Positions 16,931-24,959 of a stretch of 32,051 nucleotides of DNA are shown in pieces. Origin of the DNA: Saprospiraceae bacterium (lineage in GTDB: Bacteria > Bacteroidota > Bacteroidia > Chitinophagales > Saprospiraceae); the NCBI GenBank assembly GCA_016787525.1, contig JAEUUP010000037.1, positions 1 to 32,051 on the forward strand, given 5' to 3'. The translations under genes were made by a program, and so were the position numbers. Numbering within the stretch: position 1 is the stretch's first letter; each line of letters opens with the position of its first letter. The notes below the pieces were generated by a model that worked only from the letters and a program-made list of their open reading frames with translations, ran no database searches and was not told the origin of the DNA.

Positions 16931-17548
16931 TTATTTTATGAAAGCATACAGTTGTAAAAACGCAAAGCTGAAAAAAGCAAAAGCAATCAGCCGATTGATA
17001 TAAAATTGTAAATATTGGAGGCGTTGCCACAGTATTTTACCGAGATAAACAAAAACCAATAAGGATAAAAGTGTGCCGATTCCTACACCAATACAAAAGA
17101 AGCTGATTGATACAAATTCTATTTTTAGCCAGCCGTTGCTCACGAAAATATGACCCCACAAAAGCCAAAACGGATAGACCATCACGTTTGTCAAACCCAG
17201 GAGCAAGCCTTGTTTGAAACCATCGTTTCGTATCACTTTACCCCCCTCAGTAGGGGCAGCCGTTTTGTAGCTTTTATAGCCTAAAACTATCAAAATGGGT
17301 ATAGAAATAAGGGTTAAAACCGTTTTCAAATAGGTAATGGTGACTAAAATATTGAGTAAAGGTAGGATTAGACAAACCTGCAAAAACTCAACAATAGTCG
17401 CGCTATAAGTGAATAACAGTGCTTCTCGGTGTTGATTGCTGAGGGCTAATTTCAAGATACTGAGGTTTAAGGTACTGAGGGGTAATGTACCGAGGAAACT
17501 GCATAGGATGCCTAAACCCAAGGTTGCGAAAAAAATAGATGTATCCAT
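16931..17548 (-). CDS. LysE-family exporter
   Basis: 205 residues with about six membrane segments in the LysE/RhtB arrangement, LGILCSFLGTLPLSTLNLSIL at the N terminus by its key parts and GLTNVMVYPFWLLWG in the middle. The family exports amino acids and related small molecules. It is the last gene of a tight four-gene unit and starts 4 bp after the ATP-grasp stop, which suggests it exports what that enzyme makes or protects against it. Around residues 18-27 the usual Pro-Pro-Gly of the family is replaced by P-L-S from a 10-mer copy (17473), flanked by decayed copies at 17459 and 17488. Another exact copy (17241-17252) gives TEGG in the cytoplasmic loop. Confidence 0.82.
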   Translation of the reverse strand: MDTSIFFATLGLGILCSFLGTLPLSTLNLSILKLALSNQHREALLFTYSATIVEFLQVCLILPLLNILVTITYLKTVLTLISIPILIVLGYKSYKTAAPTEGGKVIRNDGFKQGLLLGLTNVMVYPFWLLWGHIFVSNGWLKIEFVSISFFCIGVGIGTLLSLLVFVYLGKILWQRLQYLQFYINRLIAFAFFSFAFLQLYAFIK

Positions 17549-17552
17549 GTTC

Positions 17553-18698
17553 TTAATTCATTAATGACACGATTGCCGCTTGTTGAGCGGCGTACTTTTT
17601 ATAGTCTTGATAAGTCATATAGTTGACTCCTTGTCTGTGTAAAGCAGTTGCAACTTCATAAACTTTTTTCCATAAGCGTATATAGGCGTAGAACATTTCA
17701 AAAAGCGGTGTGTCGGGCGCAAAAATATGAGCAGGGTCAGCTCCTACACCATTGATTTCCAATATTTTAATATTTTTTCCCGCTTGCAAATCGGCTATCG
17801 AGGGTGCTTTTACATCTAATCGAAAGACATAGCAATCTGTCAAATCCGCTTGAATTTTGTCATAAGCCTCTACCATTTTGGGGTTGATAAGGTCATTGAA
17901 ATTCAAAAATTTAGTACCTCTGCAATGGTTGCCGATGGGTTCAACGGTCACTTTTTCATTGAGTTGTGGTACTGATTGCATCAATCGAGGCTTTTCTTTT
18001 GTCAAACGTTCTACTTGTAAAACGCCTCGTGGGTTCATCATCAATAATTCTTTGATGGTACTGACACCATCGCCTTTGACCGATAAAAACTCTTTTACTG
18101 TCACCGATTGTATGCCACTTTCGCCTGTTTCGGGGTTTTTCCAATATAAAATTGCGCCTTCGATGGGGTCGTCTATAAATTCTTCTAATAAAAAATCTGT
18201 CTCATATCGTTCCAAATGCGTCAAAATTTGACCGATGGAGTCCACTTTGGCAACCATTATGCCCCGACAACCGACTGTGGGTTTGATAATGGCTGGAAAA
18301 TTCAAGTTTGCAGCTTTCATTTTTTCATAAATATTGTCAAGGCTTACGTTTTGTTCTAAAACGATTGTTTTGGGGCGATACTGAGGGGGTATCAACTGAC
18401 TGAGTTCTGCTTTGTTTTCACCTATCAAACCACCTGTAGGAATATGGGGATTGGCTGCTGAAAAAAAGAAAACAGAACGCGCTTTAACAGCAAGATAGGT
18501 CATATAAAAAGCTAAAGGAATGAAAAACACATAGGCGTTCCAATATTCCTTGTTGGTCAGGCGGATGTACCACGGTTTTTGGTTCAAAAACAGGCGAATA
18601 GCACCTGTTTTTAAGCCATTTTGCTTAAATTGTGACACTGGAAGCGACTTGTTTTGTGTCAAATTGATACTTATCTGTTCTCCGTTGTTCCAATTCAT
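17553..18698 (-). CDS. ATP-grasp ligase-like protein
   Basis: 381 residues. An N-terminal segment with an amphipathic or membrane-near stretch (KPWYIRLTNKEYW, FIPLAFYMTYLAVKARS, FFFSAANP) precedes an ATP-grasp fold: FPAIIKPTVGCRG (ATP-binding Lys), FLLEEFID, VYRLDVK-type acidic site (FRLDVKAP), ILEINGVGADPAH (metal-binding Glu/Asn). Such enzymes join a carboxylate to an amine or thiol using ATP. Substrates cannot be read off. The start at 18698 overlaps the NRDE gene by 74 bp; a later Met (residue 66) would remove the conserved W/Y stretch, so the overlap is probably real and translation coupled. A 10-mer copy at 18379 gives PPQY. Confidence 0.8.
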   Translation of the reverse strand: MNWNNGEQISINLTQNKSLPVSQFKQNGLKTGAIRLFLNQKPWYIRLTNKEYWNAYVFFIPLAFYMTYLAVKARSVFFFSAANPHIPTGGLIGENKAELSQLIPPQYRPKTIVLEQNVSLDNIYEKMKAANLNFPAIIKPTVGCRGIMVAKVDSIGQILTHLERYETDFLLEEFIDDPIEGAILYWKNPETGESGIQSVTVKEFLSVKGDGVSTIKELLMMNPRGVLQVERLTKEKPRLMQSVPQLNEKVTVEPIGNHCRGTKFLNFNDLINPKMVEAYDKIQADLTDCYVFRLDVKAPSIADLQAGKNIKILEINGVGADPAHIFAPDTPLFEMFYAYIRLWKKVYEVATALHRQGVNYMTYQDYKKYAAQQAAIVSLMN

Positions 18699-19371
18699 GA
18701 TAGGTAAATTTTACTGATTGTTCAAAAAAATCATAATTTAATTGGCTAATTGATACGGTTTGTACGCCCGAAGGTCGTCGCATTACAAAAGCATTGTCAG
18801 GCATTGCGCTATTACGTGTGTTGTGCAGTTGCCAAAGATTTTGGGCTTGAATATTTGAGCCACTATATGTTTTCAGAAAATCTGAAAACCAAGTTTCACG
18901 CACTTGTCTGATGTCTCGATTGTAGAGTGTACAGCTCGACCAAATATGTGGTTTTGTATCGTCTAATATTTTAATGTACCGATTAACTCCGTCCCATCTC
19001 AACTCAATTAAAGTGGTCTTTTCTCCCAAAATCATCGTGAAAGGCTCGATGCCTTCAAAATCATATTTCGTACAAAAAAGTAGGGCTTTTTGAAAGTCAA
19101 AACTCTCTAAAACCACCAAACCACGGCTTTTTCGATAGGGTAATTGTCTTTTATGAATCTCAAATGCGCCATTCAAAAGGCAAGCAAAACGCTGTTTTTG
19201 CGGGCAAAATGCCAACCACGTACCGCCGTGCAAGGCATCTGTCGGATAAACTAAGCCTTTTTCTTCATTTTTTTGAATAGAAATTGAAGAACGTTGGAGG
19301 GTTTCGTCACGATTGAAAGTGATGACAAAACCTTGTTTTTTCGGTTTTGGATAAATGGTTAATGTACACAT
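18625..19371 (-). CDS. NRDE/TANGO2-family protein
   Basis: 248 residues. It starts MCTLTIYP, with Cys at position 2 as in the Ntn-hydrolase-like TANGO2 family, and has the name-giving motif FNRDE at about residues 18-23, then GGTWLAF and ACLLNG. Relatives occur from bacteria to humans and have been tied to haem or lipid handling, but a reaction has not been settled to my knowledge. It overlaps the DinB-like gene by 13 bp upstream and the ATP-grasp gene by 74 bp downstream, so the three are translationally coupled. No 10-mer copy inside. Confidence 0.87.
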   Translation of the reverse strand: MCTLTIYPKPKKQGFVITFNRDETLQRSSISIQKNEEKGLVYPTDALHGGTWLAFCPQKQRFACLLNGAFEIHKRQLPYRKSRGLVVLESFDFQKALLFCTKYDFEGIEPFTMILGEKTTLIELRWDGVNRYIKILDDTKPHIWSSCTLYNRDIRQVRETWFSDFLKTYSGSNIQAQNLWQLHNTRNSAMPDNAFVMRRPSGVQTVSISQLNYDFFEQSVKFTYHELEQRRTDKYQFDTKQVASSVTI

Positions 19372-19877
19372 GTCGCTTGTTTTTGTTGATGACGAAACGT
19401 AGAGGGTGCAATACCAAAAGTTGGGGGCAAAACGGCGTTAGGCATCAAAGTCAGAACGCCAATTTTTATCAAAGCCGAATGGTGAATGGTATGTTCCAAA
19501 TTATACTGTAGTTCCCTCGAAAGACTGCTGTTGATGGTGTCATCACTGTCCGAATCGCTCAAAATACTGAGGGGGGTATTCAATGATTGATTTTCAAAAC
19601 CATCTAAAATTTGAATGATATTTTCAACAGCCGTTTTAAAATGATCGGGCTGTGTTTGTAGCAATATATCTCTACAACGTCTGTCATAGTTAACCGTTTG
19701 ACTCGCTATTTGATTGAATAAACATTGATAAAATTCTATCACATGACGTGCGTGCATACCCACGCTTGAGCCTGAAAAAATAGACAATGAACGGCTGAAT
19801 TGTTCGTCGTTCAGAAGAGTAAGGACATGGCAAAACTCCGACAATGTTTGTTTTGTCGTTTGAATAAGAGCGTTCAT
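19359..19877 (-). CDS. DinB-family protein
   Basis: About 172 residues from the Met at 19875-19877; an upstream Met at 19910 would add 11 polar residues. A four-helix DinB-like fold with candidate metal-binding His residues in GMHARHVIEFYQ (near 40) and LEHTIHHSALIKIG (near 135). DinB proteins are metal-binding and include thiol transferases using bacillithiol or similar thiols; this member's reaction is unknown. First gene of the coupled unit DinB, NRDE, ATP-grasp, LysE. A 10-mer copy at 19565 gives PLS in the loop before the second His group. The promoter region has a conserved element (19906-19944) shared with the next gene upstream. Confidence 0.8.
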   Translation of the reverse strand: MNALIQTTKQTLSEFCHVLTLLNDEQFSRSLSIFSGSSVGMHARHVIEFYQCLFNQIASQTVNYDRRCRDILLQTQPDHFKTAVENIIQILDGFENQSLNTPLSILSDSDSDDTINSSLSRELQYNLEHTIHHSALIKIGVLTLMPNAVLPPTFGIAPSTFRHQQKQATCVH

Positions 19878-19905
19878 TTTATTGTTATTTGACTTTAGAA
19901 AAGTG

Positions 19906-19944
19906 CACATTTACAAAATCCTCCAAGATTCCGTAAATATTGAT
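19906..19944 (-). promoter_or_regulatory. Conserved bipartite upstream element (copy 1)
   Basis: The minus strand reads ATCAATATTTACGGAATCTT (19944-19925), then after 11 bases TAAATGTG (19913-19906). The copy before the beta-barrel gene (20882-20844) matches at 18 of 20 and 8 of 8 positions with the same spacing. A shared regulator or sigma factor is the simplest reading. Confidence 0.55.
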
Positions 19945-19968
19945 TATCAATTAATGACAAAATATTGG

Positions 19969-20811
19969 TTAAAATTCGGCAAAAACACCAATAGACATAG
20001 ACGGAGCTGCTAACACGTTTTGTCCTTTTGTTGCTCCTGCAATTCGAGCAGAAATACCGATTGTTTTTTTAGCATTCGCATAGTACAAAACTTCGGGTCC
20101 GATACCCATATATTCAACATTATTAGAAAAAAGCCCTGTCGTGGCGGCTTGTGCTGTACCATTATTGAAACTTTCGATACCATTTATTTTAAAAATAGCT
20201 AAAAGACGGTCATTAAAAAACTTGTAACCAAATTCAAAATCGTAGCGAAATTCATCAGAAAAACCCTTTGTGCGGTTGTTAAAGCCCAATGCGCCCTGTG
20301 TCCACCAACGTTTACCGCCCGAACCTACGCCGATTTTGATTAACTGATTGAATTCACCATCGCCTGTAAAAAGTCCATCGGCTTGCTTCGAATCGCCTGT
20401 TGGAATCCCCAATATCAAATTGGCAGCAACCGCTACATTTTTTATCGGCAATTGGTAGCGAAAACCCAAATCCATGTCGCCAAAACTATTGTTGACGATG
20501 CCAGGCTCTATGATATTGCCTGTTTGTTTGCCTTTGGTTTCGTTGACGACATTTCGCACGAAAAAAGGCACATAACCAACGAGCGTTACATTGTTTGTCA
20601 AACCATATTCACCATAAAAACTGGTCGAGTAATTGCCCAAAGTGCGAAATGGAACGACATCACCTTTGGTATCAAACACATCAGTAGCTTTGATGCTCGT
20701 GAAATCAAGTTTATAAAATCCTTGCCCTTTGCTTTTTGACCATGCCTGAGCTGTCAATACTGAGGGGATCAAAATGGTAAAAAAGAAAATTGATTTTATT
20801 AAGTTTTTCAT
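19969..20811 (-). CDS. Outer-membrane beta-barrel protein (phenol-degradation meta-pathway type)
   Basis: 280 residues. Signal peptide about 1-21 (ending LTAQA), then alternating strands typical of a 12- to 14-stranded barrel, with NNVTLVGYVPFFVRN, DMDLGFRYQLP, NLILGIPTGDS and a C-terminal aromatic F (GVFAEF). It resembles the MetA-pathway-of-phenol-degradation/transporter-like barrels in pattern (SFGDMDLG, ILGIPTGD). The cargo is unknown. Single gene between the DM13 lipoprotein and the DinB operon on the same strand, with its own conserved upstream element. A 10-mer copy at 20758 falls in the signal peptide (PSV). Confidence 0.78.
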   Translation of the reverse strand: MKNLIKSIFFFTILIPSVLTAQAWSKSKGQGFYKLDFTSIKATDVFDTKGDVVPFRTLGNYSTSFYGEYGLTNNVTLVGYVPFFVRNVVNETKGKQTGNIIEPGIVNNSFGDMDLGFRYQLPIKNVAVAANLILGIPTGDSKQADGLFTGDGEFNQLIKIGVGSGGKRWWTQGALGFNNRTKGFSDEFRYDFEFGYKFFNDRLLAIFKINGIESFNNGTAQAATTGLFSNNVEYMGIGPEVLYYANAKKTIGISARIAGATKGQNVLAAPSMSIGVFAEF

Positions 20812-20843
20812 TTTTTAAATTTTAGAAACCAATAATTAAAACA

Positions 20844-20882
20844 CACATTTATTCAAGTTTATAAGATTTCGTAAATGTTGAT
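20844..20882 (-). promoter_or_regulatory. Conserved bipartite upstream element (copy 2)
   Basis: The minus strand reads ATCAACATTTACGAAATCTT (20882-20863), then 11 bases, then TAAATGTG (20851-20844), 33 bp before the barrel gene. See the copy at 19906-19944. The arms CATTTA and TAAATG are also inverted repeats of each other. Confidence 0.55.
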
Positions 20883-20889
20883 AAATAAG

Positions 20890-21618
20890 TTACTGCAACT
20901 CTGCTGTGCCAAAAACAGGCCCTAAAGAGCAATAAAAAGTCACATAACGATAGTCCGAAACAACGATATTCGTTGGTACGACCCATGTCAATGAACCCGA
21001 AAAAACAGATAATCTATTAGGTGTAATTTGTGCGCTGATGGCATTTACAGCATTTGCGCCTGGCGTAACGGTGTAACGACCATTGGTGTTATTGGTCAAG
21101 AGAAGGTATAAACTCGGTCCCGCACTCACTGCAAAATCGGGCGAAGTGACAATTTCTGTTTTTCCTTTTACGGTTCTCACCGTCACTTTGCCTTTGATGC
21201 TATAAGAGCCGCTGATGGCTTGAAAAGTTCCTGTTTTCAAAAAAGTTGTATCGCCACTGCTCCCTCCCGTAGAAGAATTGCTGTTTTTATTTAAAACGAG
21301 TGAATCCACAACATTGCCGTTGGAAGCATAGATAGTCGCTTTACCTGTGGCTAATACTTTAGCTTTACCTGTGGCATCAATAGAGATTTTGGTCGGGTCA
21401 CTACTGCGCCAAGCGAGTGCTTTGGGTGTTTCTTCGATGCCATATTTATTCGTGAACTTAGTCGTAAATACTTGCTCTTTGCCAACCGTAAGAGAATCTA
21501 TACGCGGTGAAATGGTAAGTTTTTCGGCAATAATTGGGTCGTCTATTAGGTCAGTACCGACGCAAGAGGCTGATAATAATAAGCTGAAAATCGCTAATGT
21601 TTGAGATAGTTTAACCAT
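20890..21618 (-). CDS. Lipoprotein with Big2 and DM13 domains
   Basis: 242 residues. Lipobox LSASC at about 15-19. A bacterial Ig-like Big2 domain (about 33-110: LTISPRIDSLTVGKEQVFT, SSDPTKISIDATGKAKVLATG) is followed by a DM13 domain (about 125-242: LKTGTFQAISGSYSIKGKV, GPSLYLLLTN, VTFYCSLGPVFGTAEL) with the single conserved Cys near the end. DM13 domains are thought to take part in redox or electron transfer through that Cys. A second DM13 lipoprotein is encoded 3 kb away (24509-24925). No 10-mer copy inside. Confidence 0.85.
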   Translation of the reverse strand: MVKLSQTLAIFSLLLSASCVGTDLIDDPIIAEKLTISPRIDSLTVGKEQVFTTKFTNKYGIEETPKALAWRSSDPTKISIDATGKAKVLATGKATIYASNGNVVDSLVLNKNSNSSTGGSSGDTTFLKTGTFQAISGSYSIKGKVTVRTVKGKTEIVTSPDFAVSAGPSLYLLLTNNTNGRYTVTPGANAVNAISAQITPNRLSVFSGSLTWVVPTNIVVSDYRYVTFYCSLGPVFGTAELQ

Positions 21619-21964
21619 TTTGCAATCAAAATTTAATAATGACTTTTAAAATTTTGATGCAAAGATGTTTCGCAAACCTCACAAGAATATAACGGTGCGA
21701 TTTTTTTGTAGAAATAGGCATAAGTATTGAGAAGAAATAAATTGATAGTTCAATTTTTTAATAATGAATTGATAAACAATAAATTGTCGTCACTCTTTGT
21801 ACTGAAAATCTTTTTTCTATGCACTTATTTTGAATATTTTATGATGAAAAGGACACATTTTAGGCATTGAAAAAAAGGCAAAACAAAAGGCAGATTCGAG
21901 CTTTGTTTATACTTTTATCGCTGTGGATTTTTAAAAAGAACCAGTCATGTTTAAATAAAATCAG
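21619..21964. other. Spacer between divergent DM13 and kynureninase genes
   Basis: 346 AT-rich bases with no gene. The minus strand at 21680-21664 reads GAGGTTTGCGAAACATC, a weak relative of the elements at 16758 and 19925. No terminator, riboswitch or 10-mer copy was seen. Promoters of both genes must lie here. Confidence 0.4.
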
Positions 21965-23218
21965 ATGTTGTACGAAGATAATTTACCCTTTGCAAAACAG
22001 ATGGATGCGCAAGACCCTTTGCGCGGATTCAAAGACCAATTTCACTTTCCCAAACACCACGACGGCAGCGACACCTTGTATTTCTGTGGTAATTCGTTGG
22101 GCTTACAGCCTAAAAATACTGAGGGGGCTATTGCGGAGGCGTTAGCCCATTGGCGACAATATGGTGTCGAAGGTTGGTTTTTGAGTGAGAAGCCTTGGTT
22201 GAGTGTACATCGTGATATGTCAGAATTAGCTGCCCCAATTGTCGGCGCAAAACCCGATGAAGTAGTCATTATGAATACGCTGACAGTCAATTTGCATCTG
22301 CTCATGGTGTCGTTCTATCGCCCAACGACCCAACGTTTCAAGATATTGATGGAAGCAGGCGCATTTCCAAGTGACCAATATGCCGTTGAGTCGCAAGTCC
22401 GTTTTCATGGTTTAGACCCTAAGATAGCGATTGTCGAAATAAAGCCAAGAGTAGGAGAGGACTGTTTGCGTACCGAAGATATTTTGCAAACTATTGAAAA
22501 TGAAGGTGATACACTGTCTTTGGTTCTTTTTGGTGGCATCAATTACTACACAGGACAGTTTTTTGATTTACAAAAAATTACAGAGGGGGGGCATCGAGTC
22601 GGTGCGCGAGTGGGTTTCGATTTGGCACATGCTGCTGGCAATGTGCCTTTACAATTGCACGATTGGGGTGTTGATTTTGCTGTTTGGTGCGGCTACAAAT
22701 ACCTCAATTCGGGTCCCGGTAGCATAGCAGGAGCTTTTGTGCATGAACGACATTTTTCTGACCCACATTTGCCGCGTTTTGCAGGTTGGTGGGGCTACAA
22801 CGAATCGAAACGCTTCCAGATGGAAGCAGGATTTGAACCCATGCACGGCGCAGCAGGTTGGCAAATTTCAACGGCACAAATCATCCCTGTTGCCATGCAC
22901 CAAGCCAGTTTGCAACTGTTCAAAGAAGCGGGTGGTATGCCCGTTTTGTACGAAAAAGCAAAGACATTAACAGGCTATTTGGCGTTTTTATTAGGGAAAT
23001 CGAGTTATGCGTTCAAAATTATTACCCCCTCAGTATCAACCGAACGAGGCAGTCAATTATCTGTTTTGACAGACGAAAACGGCAAAAAACTTTTCGATTA
23101 TTTGGCTGAAAATGGTGTGATATGCGACTGGCGCGAGCCGAATGTTATCAGACTTGCGCCAGCACCTATGTATTGTAGTTATGAAGATGTGTGGAGGTTG
23201 GGTCAACTGATGAAATAA
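21965..23218 (+). CDS. kynU: Kynureninase
   Basis: 417 residues, normal for the family. A PLP enzyme splitting kynurenine or 3-hydroxykynurenine into (hydroxy)anthranilate and alanine, in tryptophan breakdown or NAD synthesis. Seen: YFCGNSLGLQP near residue 38, EAGAFPSDQYAVESQ, the Asp of FDLAHAAGN, and the PLP Lys245 in WCGYKYLNSGPG, then FAGWWGYN and MHGAAGWQIS. No other kynurenine-pathway gene is adjacent. Its stop abuts the stop of the convergent DUF3298 gene. A 10-mer copy at 22117 gives NTEGA in a surface helix, one at 23025 gives TPSVS, and a near-copy is at 22579. Confidence 0.95.
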   Translation: MLYEDNLPFAKQMDAQDPLRGFKDQFHFPKHHDGSDTLYFCGNSLGLQPKNTEGAIAEALAHWRQYGVEGWFLSEKPWLSVHRDMSELAAPIVGAKPDEVVIMNTLTVNLHLLMVSFYRPTTQRFKILMEAGAFPSDQYAVESQVRFHGLDPKIAIVEIKPRVGEDCLRTEDILQTIENEGDTLSLVLFGGINYYTGQFFDLQKITEGGHRVGARVGFDLAHAAGNVPLQLHDWGVDFAVWCGYKYLNSGPGSIAGAFVHERHFSDPHLPRFAGWWGYNESKRFQMEAGFEPMHGAAGWQISTAQIIPVAMHQASLQLFKEAGGMPVLYEKAKTLTGYLAFLLGKSSYAFKIITPSVSTERGSQLSVLTDENGKKLFDYLAENGVICDWREPNVIRLAPAPMYCSYEDVWRLGQLMK

Positions 23219-24418
23219 TTACTTCAACAACGTTTTGACCTCTTCAAACGGCACGTACAATTGAATTTCGCCGTAAGCATAAGCGGCAATTTCGTAAGGT
23301 GTATAGCAAAACAAAATGCCCTTACGTGTGAGCGCAAAATTGTCGTTAGCGGCGATAGAATTGTCAAAAAGCATTTGACCCAGACCTTCTTTTGGATTGA
23401 GGGCATACTTGGTACGCAAGGCTTTTTCGAGTGCTTTGTTCAGTTCTTTTGGATAATTGGGTTTGAAAACATCGTTCAAAGTTAGTTGTTTTTTGGTTGC
23501 CAAATCGTAACTGGCTAAGGCCGTGGCATGATAGCCATGTGCGCCACCATCATAAGAATAGCCTGCAAAACCGACACTTAACAAGCCTTTTTCGTTGAAA
23601 AGCACTTCCATTTGTGAGGTGCGCGAGTAGCTTTGCGAAAAGTATTCGGCTGCAGAGTCGGGTTTTTCATCTTTCATACTTTCTCGGTAGTAGGTGAAAA
23701 ATGAGTCGCGCTGCGACTTTTGCAAATCTGCCAAACTCAATTGACTGACATCTTCTTTAGTTACCTTCTTTTTTTCGGCTTCGTCGCTGGGGTTTTCAAA
23801 AAGCATATTGCCAAAAATTTCATTTTTCAAAAAGGTAGAAATGCCCCTCTCAGTATTTTGGGTCGGCAACAGCATATCCATGCCAAAAATTGCCACAGGC
23901 GAGTTTTTTAGCTTCTCGAACAAACGAAATGAGTCGGTGTATTCGATGCTTTCCAGACCAATTGCGCCATCGGAATAGGTTTCTTTCAAAACAATATTTA
24001 AGATTTTTTTGCCGCTTGTATCTTGCCAAGTACCGACAAATGTGCCTTCGGGAGTCAAATTACCACGAATTGTGGCAGATTTGCCTTCCGAAACCCACTC
24101 TTCAAGTACGATTGTGCCTGTGGAGTCCAATGAGCCATAAATTGAAATGGGTTCTTGATATTTGTCGTAGTAGTAAGAGCCTGAGAATCCTGCCCAAGCT
24201 TCTACTGCCTCGCGATTGCTGTTGACCACATTTTTAATCAAATCCATCGTCACAGCAAAGTCGCCGATTGTGCCTTTAAAGTGTTTGTAAAACCCTTTTT
24301 GTGCCGTCGAAGCCTCAGATACTGAGGGGGTATTTTTTTTAGATGAATTGTCACATGCCGACATCAAAGTGAGCAAAAGGCAGAGCAAGGGCAGTGTTTT
24401 TTTGAAAAAATTGGACAT
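23219..24418 (-). CDS. Lipoprotein with DUF3298-type C-terminal domain
   Basis: 399 residues from the Met at 24416-24418, chosen because MSNFFKKTLPLLCLLLTLMSAC is a lipoprotein signal with lipobox LMSAC; a longer reading would cross the terminator hairpin of the gene before it. The middle part (KGTIGDFAVTMDL, then repeated G-x-Y/W strands) is a small beta domain. The C-terminal part (about 255-395: GGAHGYHATALASYDLATKK, LTLNDVFKPNY, YEIAAYAYGEIQLYVPFEEVK) is DUF3298-like as in RsiV and PdaC relatives. Function unknown; cell-envelope location is likely. A 10-mer copy (24320) lies just after the lipobox (NTPSVSE), and a disrupted copy with CT inserted is at 23844-23855. Confidence 0.82.
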   Translation of the reverse strand: MSNFFKKTLPLLCLLLTLMSACDNSSKKNTPSVSEASTAQKGFYKHFKGTIGDFAVTMDLIKNVVNSNREAVEAWAGFSGSYYYDKYQEPISIYGSLDSTGTIVLEEWVSEGKSATIRGNLTPEGTFVGTWQDTSGKKILNIVLKETYSDGAIGLESIEYTDSFRLFEKLKNSPVAIFGMDMLLPTQNTERGISTFLKNEIFGNMLFENPSDEAEKKKVTKEDVSQLSLADLQKSQRDSFFTYYRESMKDEKPDSAAEYFSQSYSRTSQMEVLFNEKGLLSVGFAGYSYDGGAHGYHATALASYDLATKKQLTLNDVFKPNYPKELNKALEKALRTKYALNPKEGLGQMLFDNSIAANDNFALTRKGILFCYTPYEIAAYAYGEIQLYVPFEEVKTLLK

Positions 24419-24442
24419 GATAGACTCTTTTTCTTTTATAAA

Positions 24443-24480
24443 AAATTTGCGAAAGCTGTTTTTACAGCTTTCGCAAATTT
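24443..24480 (-). terminator. 17-bp perfect hairpin terminator
   Basis: 24443-24459 (AAATTTGCGAAAGCTGT) is the exact reverse complement of 24464-24480, with a TTTT loop. On the minus strand it follows the stop of the DM13 gene by 28 bp and is itself followed by a T-rich run. It lies just before the start of the DUF3298 lipoprotein. Confidence 0.85.
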
Positions 24481-24508
24481 GATAAAAAAATATTAATTTG
24501 ACCACATT

Positions 24509-24925
24509 TTATTTTAAATCGGCACTGCCGAAAAGCACAGAAAATTGTTTGCACCAAATCAACACTGTTTTTTGAGTTGCGAGATTAGCAGAGCTGGGGA
24601 TTTCGATTTTTGTATTGCCTGTTGTCACTTTGTTGACAACTTCTGTGTAAGATGAAGCAGATTTGTCGGACGATAGATAAATGCGTAAATCTGGTCCAGC
24701 ATCTGATTTTAAGTTATTGAAAATCAAATACTTTTTGGTGTCAGCAGATTCTATCAATTTGACATCGCCAGAGGTTGTGTGTGCACCATTGGTGAATGTA
24801 CCAGATGCCAAAAGCTTGTCTGTTGGTAACAATTCGATGGTTGGTAAGTTGGATACTTCGTTGTCTTTTTTGCACGAAATAATAGCAAATAGTAAAAAAA
24901 AAGGCAAAAATCTTCTCATTTCCAT
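24509..24925 (-). CDS. Small DM13-domain lipoprotein
   Basis: 138 residues (or 136 from the second Met at 24919). Lipobox AIISC at about 14-18, then a DM13 domain (about 38-138: LLASGTFTNGAHTTSGDVKL, GPDLRIYLSS, VLIWCKQFSVLFGSADLK) with the conserved Cys. It is the minimal version of the domain carried by the Big2-DM13 lipoprotein at 20890-21618. A redox role is inferred from the family. Its promoter region resembles that of the DoxX gene. No 10-mer copy inside. Confidence 0.88.
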   Translation of the reverse strand: MEMRRFLPFFLLFAIISCKKDNEVSNLPTIELLPTDKLLASGTFTNGAHTTSGDVKLIESADTKKYLIFNNLKSDAGPDLRIYLSSDKSASSYTEVVNKVTTGNTKIEIPSSANLATQKTVLIWCKQFSVLFGSADLK

Positions 24926-24959
24926 TTCAATTTAAAGTAAAGAATCTATTTTTTGATGA

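Noticed and set aside
24419-24505. N-terminal extension of the DUF3298 lipoprotein
   Set aside because: The extra codons read the 17-bp terminator hairpin; a proper lipoprotein signal starts at 24418.
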